A stretch of DNA of 64,000 nucleotides from Thermodesulfovibrio thiophilus DSM 17215 (GCF_000423865.1 NZ_AUIU01000012.1:186001-250000), one strand, 5' to 3'. Shown: positions 53,427 through 62,111, numbered from the stretch's first letter. Made by a program: numbers and translations. Notes: generated from the letters alone by a model not told the origin.

Positions 53427-54326
53427 ATGCCAGTAACAGGACAGACAAACCCGGAGCTTTTCCCTACATACTATGAGAGAAAGCTTTTAGAGTATGTGAA
53501 GGCAAATCTTATTGCGACACGATATGGTCAAAAACATAGCTTTACCCCGAACACGGGAAGAACTGCTGTTTTTACGAGATTTTCTCCTTTGCAGAAGGCA
53601 ACAACTCCTCTTACAGATCAGCCAACTCCTGCTCAAGGAGCATCCATAGCAGCTCAGCAAGTTCAGGTGTCTATAAATGAATATGGAAACTACATAGATC
53701 TGGATGAGTTCACAGATATTACTTCGTTCACCCCTCTCGTTGATGTGGCAACGGATCTATTATCGTATAATGCGGAAGAAAGTCTTGATGCTGTAGCTAT
53801 GCAGCAGATTACTGCGGGCACAAATGTATACTATGCCTCTGGTGTATCAGGTAGATCAGGACTTGATGGTACAAAAAAACTTTCAAAAGATGATGTGCGG
53901 AAAGGTGTAAATCTTCTAAATAGAGCAGAAATTTTACCATTCCCTGATGGATACTATGTTCTTCTGGTTCATCCAGACAAAATCCTCGATCTTTTTACCG
54001 CCCAAGAGCTTATTACTCTTGCTAGCGCCAAATATGAAGCACTTGAAAAAGGAGTGGTGGGAACGTTTGGAGGAGCACAAATAGTAGTTTCAACAACTCT
54101 TCCGATTCTTGCGGGAGCTGGTGGAGGTACCCCAGCAAGTGATGTTTACCAGAGCGTGCTTTTAGGACAGAATGCTTACGGCGTGGTTGATATAGATGGG
54201 AACTCTATTCAGATGGTCTATACCAATGTTGATAAACTTGGCAGAATCAAAACTGTGGGATGGAAGGCCTATTTTGCGGCAAAAAGACTCTATGAACCAG
54301 CACTGTTGAGGATAGAATCCAATTAA
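53427..54326 (+). CDS. Major capsid protein (N4-gp56 type)
   Basis: 299 residues. 'YYERKLLEYVKANLIATRYGQKHSFTPNTGRTAVFTRFSPLQKATTPL' and 'QVQVSINEYGNYIDLDEFTDITSFTPLVDVATDLLSYNAEESLDAVAM', and later 'NAYGVVDIDGNSIQMVYTNVDKLGRIKTVGWKAYFAAKRLYEPALLRIE', match the N4-gp56 major capsid family with HK97 fold. Not the Mu T type. GGAGG upstream; 1-bp gap after scaffold. Confidence 0.9.
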   Translation: MPVTGQTNPELFPTYYERKLLEYVKANLIATRYGQKHSFTPNTGRTAVFTRFSPLQKATTPLTDQPTPAQGASIAAQQVQVSINEYGNYIDLDEFTDITSFTPLVDVATDLLSYNAEESLDAVAMQQITAGTNVYYASGVSGRSGLDGTKKLSKDDVRKGVNLLNRAEILPFPDGYYVLLVHPDKILDLFTAQELITLASAKYEALEKGVVGTFGGAQIVVSTTLPILAGAGGGTPASDVYQSVLLGQNAYGVVDIDGNSIQMVYTNVDKLGRIKTVGWKAYFAAKRLYEPALLRIESN

Positions 54327-54334
54327 GGAGGCAT

Positions 54335-54496
54335 ATGATGAAGATATACATTGAAAAGGATAGTTCAGTATGGATTAATGGCAAAGAAATAAAAGTAGCC
54401 CCTGGCTCTCAGGAAGTTGACGACGAAGTGGGAAGAATTCTGATTGATGCAGGATATGCAAAAGCCATAGATGAAGAAAAAAGAAAAAATAAATGA
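54335..54496 (+). CDS. Small head-associated protein
   Basis: 53 residues from ATG 54335 with AAGGAGG upstream: 'MKIYIEKDSSVWINGKEI' then 'VDDEVGRILIDAGYAKAID'. Reads as a small beta protein similar in layout to the short protein at 55717. Stop overlaps the next ATG by 4 bp. Function unknown. Confidence 0.7.
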   Translation: MMKIYIEKDSSVWINGKEIKVAPGSQEVDDEVGRILIDAGYAKAIDEEKRKNK

Positions 54497-54825
54497 TAAC
54501 AGTTGATGATATAAAAAGCTTTCTCAATACAGCTGGAGCAGATTTTTCTGAGAACGAGATACAAAGTGCGATTGTCCTTGCTGAGAAAAGAATAAAAGAC
54601 ATGCTGCAAGTAGAAACAGTTGATGATACAGATAGCAAAATCAAGAAAGCATGGATCTTACTATCTGTGGGCGAGCTTGCAAGTAGTGTGAATCTTTACT
54701 GGAGAGGGAATGAAAAAACAGAGCTAATTAGAGTAAAAGAGCTCACAGCAGAAGCGGAAGCATTGCTTGGTGTTGTGCCAAAAGGAGCGGTAAAATGGCA
54801 GACATTAGAGACGCTGATAGAGTAA
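54493..54825 (+). CDS. Head-tail connector (gp6-like)
   Basis: 110 residues: 'MITVDDIKSFLNTAGADFSENEIQSAIVLAEKRIKDMLQ' and 'KAWILLSVGELASSVNLYWRGNEKTELIRVKELTAEAEALL' fit the helical gp6-like head-tail connector family that forms a ring under the portal. Overlaps the next gene by 31 bp. Confidence 0.75.
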   Translation: MITVDDIKSFLNTAGADFSENEIQSAIVLAEKRIKDMLQVETVDDTDSKIKKAWILLSVGELASSVNLYWRGNEKTELIRVKELTAEAEALLGVVPKGAVKWQTLETLIE

Positions 54826-55220
54826 TAGCAGACATAGAGAGAAAAATAAGAGAGTCAATCACTAAAACAGTGGCCCAGACTGCTCAGTATGCTGAATCAA
54901 AACTAAGTGAGCTTTTCAAGGCTGAAGGCAGGACATTAAACGTTGAGTGGTCACAACTTAAGGAAGCATACCTTAAGCAGAAGATTAAAAAGGGATTCTC
55001 TGAAAAGATACTCCATAAAACAACCACTCTTGCTCAGAGCTTTACCTCGCAGGTAAAAACATTTGAGGCAGCGGTGGGAACACCTGTTTGGTATGCCTCT
55101 TTTCATGAGCATGGAACCAGAAGAATGCCTGCAAGAGCATTTATGAAACCTGTGTTTGAGCATGTTTTAAGCTCTGGAATTATAGGAAGGCTATTTAAGG
55201 AGGTAATAAAGGGATGTTAA
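54795..55220 (+). CDS. Virion morphogenesis/tail completion protein (gpS/Mu gpG-like)
   Basis: 141 residues. Helical first half, then 'TPVWYASFHEHGTRRMPARAFMKPVFEH', the 'Y..~HE.GT..MPARPF' signature of phage virion morphogenesis/HK97-gp10-like proteins, which close the head-tail junction. Confidence 0.85.
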   Translation: MADIRDADRVIADIERKIRESITKTVAQTAQYAESKLSELFKAEGRTLNVEWSQLKEAYLKQKIKKGFSEKILHKTTTLAQSFTSQVKTFEAAVGTPVWYASFHEHGTRRMPARAFMKPVFEHVLSSGIIGRLFKEVIKGC

Positions 55221-55684
55221 TTGAGATAGAGCAGGCGATAATAAACAGGCTTAAACAAAAAGGCATTCCCGCTGAAGCATGGTCAGGCAAGCCTGATGAG
55301 CTTTTTTATCGTCCCAAAGCCTTTCCGACAGCAAGGCTTGTTATTGATGCGATGGATTTTCAGGAAATGCATTATACAGGGCATTATGGAGTAGTGCTTG
55401 CAGGTTCCTGCCTTGTATTTTTCAGGAGCCTGAAAGAAAAAGGACAGGGAGCATATGAAGTAATTGAAAATATTTTAAACGCAATAACAGGATTTGAAGC
55501 ATGGGGATTTGATTTAAGAATTAAATCTGTAAAGCTCATGTATCACGAATCTGCAGAGTTCTGTTATCAAATACAGTTTACTGGTTATGGTAAGTATATT
55601 GTTTCCCTTGAGGATTCTGAAATTCTTGCAATAAGAATTAAAACATATGAAGGAGAAGCGCTTTCCAGTGAGGTAAGCAAATAA
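55214..55684 (+). CDS. DUF1834-like tail protein (Mu gp37 position)
   Basis: 156 residues: 'IEIEQAIINRLKQKGIPAEAWSGKPDELFYRPKAFPTARLVIDAMDFQ' and 'GSCLVFFRSLKEKGQGAYEVIENILNAITGFEAWGFDLRIKSVKLM' match the gp37/DUF1834 layout. Found next to the sheath in Mu-like phages. Function probably tail terminator. Confidence 0.75.
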   Translation: MLIEIEQAIINRLKQKGIPAEAWSGKPDELFYRPKAFPTARLVIDAMDFQEMHYTGHYGVVLAGSCLVFFRSLKEKGQGAYEVIENILNAITGFEAWGFDLRIKSVKLMYHESAEFCYQIQFTGYGKYIVSLEDSEILAIRIKTYEGEALSSEVSK

Positions 55685-55716
55685 AATAATCACTGATAAA
55701 CTTTAGGAGGAATACG

Positions 55717-55914
55717 ATGCAATACAGGATAAAAACTAATTATCCAACGATAATTGAAATTGGAGGCAATGCATATATGCTTTTCCCTCATAAAAACGTT
55801 GATCTTCCAGAAGATGCAGAGATTGTTCAAACTTATGAAGGATTGGGATATATAGAACGAATAAATGAAACGCCAACAAGGCCAAAAAAAAAGGAGGTAA
55901 GCGATGCCAGCTAA
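55717..55914 (+). CDS. Small tail-region protein
   Basis: 65 residues: 'QYRIKTNYPTIIEIGGNAYMLFPHKNVDLPEDAEIVQTYEGLGYIERI' then a basic tail. Clear AGGAGG before the ATG. Located just before the sheath, as Mu gp38. Function unknown. Overlaps the sheath gene by 11 bp. Confidence 0.75.
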   Translation: MQYRIKTNYPTIIEIGGNAYMLFPHKNVDLPEDAEIVQTYEGLGYIERINETPTRPKKKEVSDAS

Positions 55915-57169
55915 TTATCTGCACGGTGTAGAAACAATAGAGATCCTCAAAGGACCAATTCCTGTTAGAGAAGTAAAATCTGCGGTGGTTTTCCTGGTGG
56001 GCACTGCTCCGGTGCATCTTACAAAGCCACAGGATATATCAGAAGATGACTGGTATGCTCAAACCATTAACAATCCTCTATTAATTCTCAGTAGAGATGA
56101 CGCAGCATACTACTTTGGCGATGCGGCAACGGGATATACCCTTCCCTATGCCTTTGATGCTATTTTTGATCACGGAGGGACAACTATCATTGCAGTAAAT
56201 GTTTTTGATCCTAGAACCCATAAAGATACCAGCGATAATCCAGACCCATCTGTTGTGACCTCATCTGACATTATAGGTACAATAAACGGAATTACAGGTA
56301 GACGCACAGGACTTAAGCTTATAGATGAGTTTTACGGCCGTTTTGGCTTTACAGCAAAAATCATTCTTGTGCCCGTGTACTGTGAACAATCTGCAGTGTC
56401 TGCTGAGATGATTGCTCTATGCGAAACCCACAGAGCAATTGCCCTTATTGATGCACCATTGGGTATGACCGTTCAGCAGGTGATCAATGCCCGTGGAACA
56501 GGTGGCCAGCTGAATACATCGGCATACAGAGCTGTAATCTGCTATCCTCACCTGAAAGTCTGGGATACCGATACAAACCAGGAAAGGCTGGAACCATTAA
56601 GCCAGAGGCTTGCAGGAGTTATTGCAAAAGTAGACCATGAAAATGGATATTGGTGGTCTCCATCAAACAATGAAATTTTGGGGATTGTTGGTATAGAGCG
56701 TTACATTACAGCCTCAATTAATGATCCGCAGGCACAGACAAATATTCTGAATGAAAATGGTATCGTAACGGTTTTCAATTCCTTTGGCACAGGCTACCGT
56801 GTTTGGGGCAACCGTTCTGCAGCATGGCCTACGAAGACGGATCCTAAAAATTTTATCAATGTACGTAGAACTGCGGATATAATTGCAGAGTCTATTGAAT
56901 ACTCCACAATGCAGTGGCTGGACAAACCAATCACAGTAGCGATTGATGGAGTTCTCAGCATGGTAAATGCCTTCATACGCACACTAATTGGAAGAGGAGC
57001 TCTGATAGACGGAAGATGCTATTTCCTGCCAGATAAAAATCCAGAGACAGAGCTTGCAAATGGACATCTCACATTCACATATGAGATTATGCCGCCAACT
57101 CCTGCCGAAAGAATTACTTTTGAACAGGTAATAAATACAGAACTGCTTAAAAAACTTATAGGAGGCTAA
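55904..57169 (+). CDS. Contractile tail sheath protein
   Basis: 421 residues. 'NYLHGVETIEILKGPIPVREVKSAVVFLVGTAP' N-terminus and the C-terminal conserved domain 'GYRVWGNRSAAWPTKTDPKNFINVRRTADIIAESIEYSTMQWLDKPITVAIDGVLSMVNAFIRTLIGRGALIDGRC' are typical of phage sheath proteins. Shows that the phage is a myovirus. A GGAGG lies before the ATG. Confidence 0.95.
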   Translation: MPANYLHGVETIEILKGPIPVREVKSAVVFLVGTAPVHLTKPQDISEDDWYAQTINNPLLILSRDDAAYYFGDAATGYTLPYAFDAIFDHGGTTIIAVNVFDPRTHKDTSDNPDPSVVTSSDIIGTINGITGRRTGLKLIDEFYGRFGFTAKIILVPVYCEQSAVSAEMIALCETHRAIALIDAPLGMTVQQVINARGTGGQLNTSAYRAVICYPHLKVWDTDTNQERLEPLSQRLAGVIAKVDHENGYWWSPSNNEILGIVGIERYITASINDPQAQTNILNENGIVTVFNSFGTGYRVWGNRSAAWPTKTDPKNFINVRRTADIIAESIEYSTMQWLDKPITVAIDGVLSMVNAFIRTLIGRGALIDGRCYFLPDKNPETELANGHLTFTYEIMPPTPAERITFEQVINTELLKKLIGG

Positions 57170-57170
57170 A

Positions 57171-57686
57171 ATGATAGAAATATCCAAAGTATTTAATGCG
57201 CGTGTTTATATTGACGGCACAGACTTTATTGCAAAGGCAGAAGAGATCGATCTTCCAAAGGTAAAATTTAAATTTTCAGACACAAAGGCGCTTGGCCTTT
57301 ATGCGGATGGAGAGTTTCCAACGGGGCTGGATAAACTTGAAGCAAGAATAAAATTTAACTCGGTCTATCATGAATTCATAGCACTTGCAGCAGATCCGTT
57401 TACTGCAAGAACAATAATTATCTACGCTCCGATGCAGGACTGGCAACAGACAGGAGTTGTTAAAACAAGCTCGGTTAAGGTAGAAATAAGAGGTTTTTTT
57501 AAGGAGTGGGACTCTGGCAAACTTAAAAAGGCAGAATCAGCAGAGGCAGAGGCAACTGTGTCGTGCATCTATTACAAGCTTGATGTGGACGGACAGGATG
57601 TCATTGAAGTGGATACAATCAATAACATTTATAAGATTCAGGGCAAAGACATACTGCAGGACTACAAAATAAACATTGGAGGATAA
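57171..57686 (+). CDS. Tail tube protein (FII-like)
   Basis: 171 residues: 'NARVYIDGTDFIAKAEEIDLPKVKFKFSDTKALGLYADGEFPTGLDKLEARIKFN' and 'VEIRGFFKEWDSGKLKKAESAEAEATVSCIYYKLDVDGQDVIEVDTINNIYKIQGKDIL' match the major tail tube FII family. One base after the sheath. Confidence 0.93.
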   Translation: MIEISKVFNARVYIDGTDFIAKAEEIDLPKVKFKFSDTKALGLYADGEFPTGLDKLEARIKFNSVYHEFIALAADPFTARTIIIYAPMQDWQQTGVVKTSSVKVEIRGFFKEWDSGKLKKAESAEAEATVSCIYYKLDVDGQDVIEVDTINNIYKIQGKDILQDYKINIGG

Positions 57687-57689
57687 TAA

Positions 57690-57992
57690 GTGAAGGAACT
57701 AAAGCTTTCTGATAAAAGAGTTGCAACCTTTAGGGAAGCCAAGGGCAAGGATCTATTTGATGCAATGATGCTAGCAAATCAGCCAGGAGAGATCTCAAAG
57801 CTTTTATTATCAAAAATACTGCTTATTGACAACAAACCAGTAACGGAGTTTGATCTGGAGGAAATGCCACTTCAGGATGTTCTAATTCTGCTTTCTGCGT
57901 TTGGTGAATTATACCCTTTCTCCCTGACAAAACAACAATCTTTGGACTTATCAAAGAGGGAGGATTCAGCTACTCAGACATCAGAGAAATGA
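57690..57992 (+). CDS. Tail assembly chaperone, zero-frame product (gpE/Mu gp41-like)
   Basis: 100 residues from GTG 57690. 'LSDKRVATFREAKGKDLFDAMMLANQPGEISKLLLSKILLIDNKPVT...LPLQDVLILLSAFGELYPF' is the tail-chaperone (gpE) pattern that binds the tape measure. Translation to the stop gives an arbitrary-looking 23-residue tail after Phe77; a -1 shift there gives a conserved-looking extension instead. Confidence 0.87.
   Translation: MKELKLSDKRVATFREAKGKDLFDAMMLANQPGEISKLLLSKILLIDNKPVTEFDLEEMPLQDVLILLSAFGELYPFSLTKQQSLDLSKREDSATQTSEK
57914..57920 (+). other. Programmed -1 frameshift site CCCTTTC
   Basis: Zero frame reads C CCT TTC (Pro76-Phe77). Slipping back one base re-pairs Pro tRNA on CCC and Phe tRNA on TTT, an exact X XXY YYZ site. 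The -1 frame is open from just after a TGA at 57905 to 58061. Confidence 0.75.
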
Positions 57993-58063
57993 CCCTAAGA
58001 GAGATTGCTTTCTGGGTTTTGCGATTAAATGAATATTTAAAAGAATTGCAACAGGAAAGATAG
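57920..58063 (+). CDS. Tail chaperone C-terminal extension reached by -1 frameshift (gpE'/Mu gp42-like)
   Basis: In the -1 frame, 47 codons follow: LPDKTTIFGLIKEGG, FSYSDIREMTLREIAFWV, LRLNEYLKELQQER, stop TAG. 'SYSDIREMTLREIAFWV' resembles the short second part of tail chaperones (E' of P2, T of lambda G-T). The fusion would have 124 residues. An ATG at 57989 (ATGA with the zero-frame stop) would give only the last 24 residues, so the frame-shifted fusion is more likely. The tape measure ATG follows directly at 58064. Confidence 0.75.
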   Translation, partial: LPDKTTIFGLIKEGGFSYSDIREMTLREIAFWVLRLNEYLKELQQER

Positions 58064-60208
58064 ATGGAAAATATTTTTTCTCTTGCCATACTTTTTAAGG
58101 CAGTAGATAACGTTACGGCCTCCATAAGGAACATTCAAAATTCAACAAAAGTTCTCTCTGCCGATGTTGAGAGAGCAACGAGCAAGTTCAAACTGTTTGG
58201 GGAGAAAATAAAATCCCTGGAAAACACTGCCACATCCTTTCAGTCAATGGTTGGAGCTGCAGCATGGACTGGAGCCTTTGCCGGAACAATGAAGTCTTTC
58301 GGCGAATTAGAGGATGCTTCTCTGTCGCTCAAGTCAACTTTTATGGAAGCAGGAGGAGTAATTCCAGAAGTTTTTCAGCAGGTAGACAGTGAGGCAAAAA
58401 AACTTGGAGCAGAGCTTCCAGGAACTTCAGCTGATTTCTACAAACTTGCATCAGTAATGAGGCAGCTTGGCATAGAGGGAGATGTTCTTGCTAATGGCGG
58501 GCTTAGATCAGCAGCATATCTTGGAGCAGTTTTAAAAATACCATATGAAGAGGCTGGTTTTTATGTGGCAAAGTTCAGCCAGGCTCTTGGCATTTCCCAG
58601 AAAGATCTTGAAGACTTTATGGATGTGGTTCAAAGGCTTGGGCATCTTGGCGTTAATGCTTCAGAAATGCAGTATTCCTTTTCTAAATTAAGCGGCGCCT
58701 TAAAAATACTTGGATGGCAGGGGCTGGAAGTCAGCAAGCAACTCGCACCGATTGTTGGCAGGTTCGTACAGCTTGGATATTCAGGTGAAACAGTAGGACA
58801 TAACCTTTCTAATTTATTTCTGGCTTTCCTGGATTCAGGAAAACTGGATAAATTCAATAAAGAGCTTTCTCAATATGGAATTCATCTTGACGCAATAGAT
58901 AAAAAAACAGGACAAATTAAAAAGCCTGAAGAATTAATTGCAGAGATTGACAAGATCTCTCAAGCATATAAAAGGGGTATTCTTTCACAATCTGAACTAT
59001 TTGAAGCCCTCAGTAAACTTACAGGCGCAGGCGGTGAAGACCTTAAAATGCTTGCAACGCTTGTAACAGAAGGGATAGAGGGATATAACCAAATGAATGA
59101 AGCTATGGCAAAGCAGGCATCTCTGACGAAAAGAATTGAGACAGTATCTTCATCTCTGAGAAATGTATGGGAGGCCTTTACTGGAACTGCTCAAAATCTG
59201 TTTGCTTTGATTGGATCTTCTCTTGCGCCAGCTCTAAAAGGGATTGCGACCACATTAAACTACTTTACTGATATGCTGAGCGATTTTTTTGAAGAACATA
59301 AAACACTTGCGAGCATACTTGGCTGGACAGTGGGAATTTTAGCAGGAGTATCAGGTGGTTTTGTAGCTCTTGGAATAGTTATTACGGCTTTGCTCTTTCC
59401 TCTGAGAATTTTTCTCACTACCATTCAAATAGTGGGACCGGTGCTAAGTGGGCTGACGATATTAATAAAGACATTAAGCAGGACGGCAATTACTGCTATA
59501 GCGTCCATGTCTAAAGCCATGTTTACCACTCCTGTGGGCTGGGTCATAATGGGCATTATTGCTTTGGTTGCAGCTGGTTATTTACTGTGGAGAAACTGGG
59601 ATAAAGTAAGCAAGGCTCTTGTATCGGCATGGAACTGGCTTAAAGAGAACTGGGGAAAAATATTAGGCCTTTTTCTCTGGATTAATCCTATCACAGCACC
59701 AATTAAAGCCTTAAATGAGCTTTATAGGAAGATTACGGGTATGAGCCTTTTTGATGCAGGCAGAAAACTTATCGAGACTCTCCTGAAAGGGATTTTATCT
59801 GTGGCAGCAAAACCAGTAGAGGCTGTTAAGGCTATCGCACAAAAAATAAGAAATCTTCTACCTTTTTCTCCGGCAAGGGAAGGTCCTCTTTCACAACTGC
59901 ACAGAATCAAGCTTATTGAAACAATTGCACAGAGCATAAAACCAGCACCTTTACTTACAGCATTAAAGCAAACATTTGAGCCAATGAAGGCTATTGTTCA
60001 ACCCCTGTTTCAACCCATTAAGCAAACATTTGAGCCAATGAAGGCTGCAGGTGTTTCAGGGGTTAATATCACTGTTAATCTCGGTGGTGTAAATATTACA
60101 GGACAGGCAACAGAAAAAGAAGCAAAAGATATCGTTTCGATCATACAAAAAGAAGTGGAAAGGACACTGTCTCGCATTGAAACAGCAAAGTTTAGAAGAT
60201 CATATTGA
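58064..60208 (+). CDS. Tail tape measure protein
   Basis: 714 residues. N-terminal helical region 'AVDNVTASIRNIQNSTKVLSADVERATSKFKLFGEKI', TMP core 'GAELPGTSADFYKLASVMRQLGIEGDVLANGGLRSAAYLGAVLKIPYEEAG', 'LTGAGGEDLKMLATL', TM segments ~420-465 and ~490-512, and 'NLLPFSPAREGPLSQLHR', typical of the end of such proteins. Length should set tail length (roughly 100 nm by the usual rule). A 27-bp direct repeat occurs near the 3' end. Confidence 0.94.
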   Translation: MENIFSLAILFKAVDNVTASIRNIQNSTKVLSADVERATSKFKLFGEKIKSLENTATSFQSMVGAAAWTGAFAGTMKSFGELEDASLSLKSTFMEAGGVIPEVFQQVDSEAKKLGAELPGTSADFYKLASVMRQLGIEGDVLANGGLRSAAYLGAVLKIPYEEAGFYVAKFSQALGISQKDLEDFMDVVQRLGHLGVNASEMQYSFSKLSGALKILGWQGLEVSKQLAPIVGRFVQLGYSGETVGHNLSNLFLAFLDSGKLDKFNKELSQYGIHLDAIDKKTGQIKKPEELIAEIDKISQAYKRGILSQSELFEALSKLTGAGGEDLKMLATLVTEGIEGYNQMNEAMAKQASLTKRIETVSSSLRNVWEAFTGTAQNLFALIGSSLAPALKGIATTLNYFTDMLSDFFEEHKTLASILGWTVGILAGVSGGFVALGIVITALLFPLRIFLTTIQIVGPVLSGLTILIKTLSRTAITAIASMSKAMFTTPVGWVIMGIIALVAAGYLLWRNWDKVSKALVSAWNWLKENWGKILGLFLWINPITAPIKALNELYRKITGMSLFDAGRKLIETLLKGILSVAAKPVEAVKAIAQKIRNLLPFSPAREGPLSQLHRIKLIETIAQSIKPAPLLTALKQTFEPMKAIVQPLFQPIKQTFEPMKAAGVSGVNITVNLGGVNITGQATEKEAKDIVSIIQKEVERTLSRIETAKFRRSY
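59966..60046 (+). repeat. 27-bp direct repeat in tape measure gene
   Basis: The 27 bases at 59966-59992 recur exactly at 60020-60046 (54-bp period), encoding KQTFEPMKA twice. Suggests a recent tandem duplication. Confidence 0.85.
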
Positions 60209-60253
60209 AAATATTGCTTTAGAGCCTTGCTTCATTGAATTAGAATAAAGCAT
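60207..60253 (+). promoter_or_regulatory. Late promoter 4 (shared 13-bp element)
   Basis: GAAAATATTGCTT at 60207-60219, 21-bp spacer, TAGAAT at 60241-60246, ATG at 60254 (+8). It would drive gpI, fibre and DGR target genes. Confidence 0.7.
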
Positions 60254-60883
60254 ATGATAAAAGAACTTAAGCCTTTAAGCCTTCAGGGAGAAAACATAGA
60301 TGCGCTTTTGGATAGCTTTGATCTTGCATTTGCTCCTTTGTTCTCTCAGGTAATCAATGCTCTTATATATTCACGCATAGATGAGATCGCTGATACAAAT
60401 CTACTTGATTTGCTTGCATGGCAGTTTCATATCGAGGAATGGGAGCGTATAGAAACAGTTGAAGAAAAACGCAAGGCCATCAAATCAGCAATACAATTGC
60501 ATAGATACAGGGGCACGCCCTGGGCGGTAAAACATGCGCTAAAAAGTATAGGACATGATAGTGAATTAAAAGAATGGTTTCAATATAATGGCAATAAATA
60601 CAGATTTAAAGTTTTTTCGCTAAAACCGATAAAATCTGAAGATGAATTTATCGGTTTCGTTCAAACCATAAATGAATACAAGAACGAAAGAAGCTGGCTT
60701 GACAGCATTGGAACGCATCATGAGCATAACTTAGCTCTTTATGCATGCGTGAAGACATGTGTTGGCAACAAACACATAGTTATGCCAAATATGCCTAACT
60801 TTTATATATATCCAGCAACTAATTATGCGGACATCAGTTTTAGAGTTGCTAACTATGTAAGCATAGGAGTGGCAAATGGCTAA
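60254..60883 (+). CDS. P2 gpI-like tail/baseplate protein
   Basis: 209 residues: 'LSLQGENIDALLDSFDLAFAPLFSQVINALIYSRIDEIADTNLLDLLAWQFHIEEWERIETVEEKRKAIKSAIQLHRYRGTPWAVKHALKSIG' is the tail protein I family signature. It joins fibres to the baseplate. Overlaps the fibre gene by 8 bp. Confidence 0.92.
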   Translation: MIKELKPLSLQGENIDALLDSFDLAFAPLFSQVINALIYSRIDEIADTNLLDLLAWQFHIEEWERIETVEEKRKAIKSAIQLHRYRGTPWAVKHALKSIGHDSELKEWFQYNGNKYRFKVFSLKPIKSEDEFIGFVQTINEYKNERSWLDSIGTHHEHNLALYACVKTCVGNKHIVMPNMPNFYIYPATNYADISFRVANYVSIGVANG

Positions 60884-61790
60884 TTTTTCAGGGACAATGA
60901 TTACAAATAAGGGCTTGAATTTACTCGCTAAGGCTATTAATGGAACAAATCTGACATTTACACGTATGGCGCTTGGAGATGGATTCTGGCAGGAAAACAT
61001 AAATCCTGTTGAGCTTGACGCCTTAATTTCAGAGAAATTCAACATACAAATTCAGGGCATAGAACTAACTGGCACCGGAACTGCAAGAATGCGCGGAGTT
61101 GTAACAAATAATATGATTCAAGCGGGTTTTTTTGCGCGAGAACTCGGAATATTTGCACAGGATCCTGAAATTGGAGAGATTTTATATGCAGTTTCTTATT
61201 CTGGCGAGCAAGCTGATTATATCCCGCCAACTGGTAACGTTTTTCTGGAATCAGTTATAGATGCTTATGTTGTTATTGATAGAGCTGAAAATGTTACCGC
61301 AGTTATTGACGACACTGTTGTTCTTGCAACAAAGAAAGATATTATTGAACACAATGAATCTCTGTCATCACATCAAAATATACAGGTATTAATAGATGAT
61401 CATAAAAAATCTTCGTCAGAGCATCAGATTCCTGAACAGATTCAATATGCAATTACACATCACGACCATATAAATTACACCAAAAGATACATACATTTTC
61501 AACAAGCAAGCGCAATCGAATGGAGTATTTTGCACAATCTAAATACTGGTTATCCTATTGTTCAAGCATATCAAGAAGACACAGAGCAGATTAATCTTGA
61601 TGGATACTGCGGAAGTGGAGCATACTGTGGACAAAGTGGACTATACTGCGGAGGCGGAATCGCCATAAATGCTCTTAAGCTTACAGATATTCCTTATTCT
61701 GCTATTTTGATTATTTCGCAGAATAAATTGCTGTTGAGGTTTAGCTATCCCCAGCAGGGCAAGGCTATTATATTGGGAGGTGTATCATGA
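60876..61790 (+). CDS. Tail-collar/fibre protein (DUF3751-type N-terminus)
   Basis: 304 residues. 'GTMITNKGLNLLAKAINGTNLTFTRMALGDGFW' and 'GFFARELGIFAQDPEIGEILYAVSYSGEQADYIPP' are the phage tail-collar fibre signature that attaches to the baseplate. A short helical middle, and a C-terminal Gly/Cys/Tyr-rich patch 'YCGSGAYCGQSGLYCGGG'. Probably carries or assists the DGR-diversified adhesin downstream. Confidence 0.87.
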   Translation: MANFSGTMITNKGLNLLAKAINGTNLTFTRMALGDGFWQENINPVELDALISEKFNIQIQGIELTGTGTARMRGVVTNNMIQAGFFARELGIFAQDPEIGEILYAVSYSGEQADYIPPTGNVFLESVIDAYVVIDRAENVTAVIDDTVVLATKKDIIEHNESLSSHQNIQVLIDDHKKSSSEHQIPEQIQYAITHHDHINYTKRYIHFQQASAIEWSILHNLNTGYPIVQAYQEDTEQINLDGYCGSGAYCGQSGLYCGGGIAINALKLTDIPYSAILIISQNKLLLRFSYPQQGKAIILGGVS

Positions 61791-62110
61791 GAGGAATGCC
61801 GAAGTGGCTCAACTCAAAAGAGGATGTTTTAAATGTTGTTGGGCTTGCAAGTGATGGTCAGTTAAGTAAATCAGACGTCAAAAAGAAAATTAATGATTTG
61901 CTCAGCGACGAAAGAGTATACAACTACAAAGCTGAAGTGTCTTCAGATTATCAACCAGGTGAAAATGAAAAGGTTATGACAGAAAAGCACTATGATGGAA
62001 CAGAAAAAATTGTCTGTTATGAGCTGGTTGAGAATATGTATGCACGATATATTCAACTCGGATTTACTAAGGATGAAATAATTAGCTTATTAAGCTCACT
62101 GGAGGATTAA
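61787..62110 (+). CDS. Small protein between fibre and DGR target
   Basis: 107 residues, ATGA overlap with the fibre gene: 'MPKWLNSKEDVLNVVGLASDGQLSKSDVKKKINDLLSDERVYNYKAEV' then 'YELVENMYARYIQLGFTKDEIISLLSSLED'. Mostly helical. May be a fibre chaperone or a linker; no family recognised. One base before the DGR target gene. Confidence 0.7.
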   Translation: MRGMPKWLNSKEDVLNVVGLASDGQLSKSDVKKKINDLLSDERVYNYKAEVSSDYQPGENEKVMTEKHYDGTEKIVCYELVENMYARYIQLGFTKDEIISLLSSLED

Positions 62111-62111
62111 A

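Noticed and set aside
57989-58063. Independent 24-codon gene after the tail chaperone
   Set aside because: The same frame is open much further upstream to a perfect slippery site and the upstream part carries the conserved-looking residues; a frameshift extension explains it better.
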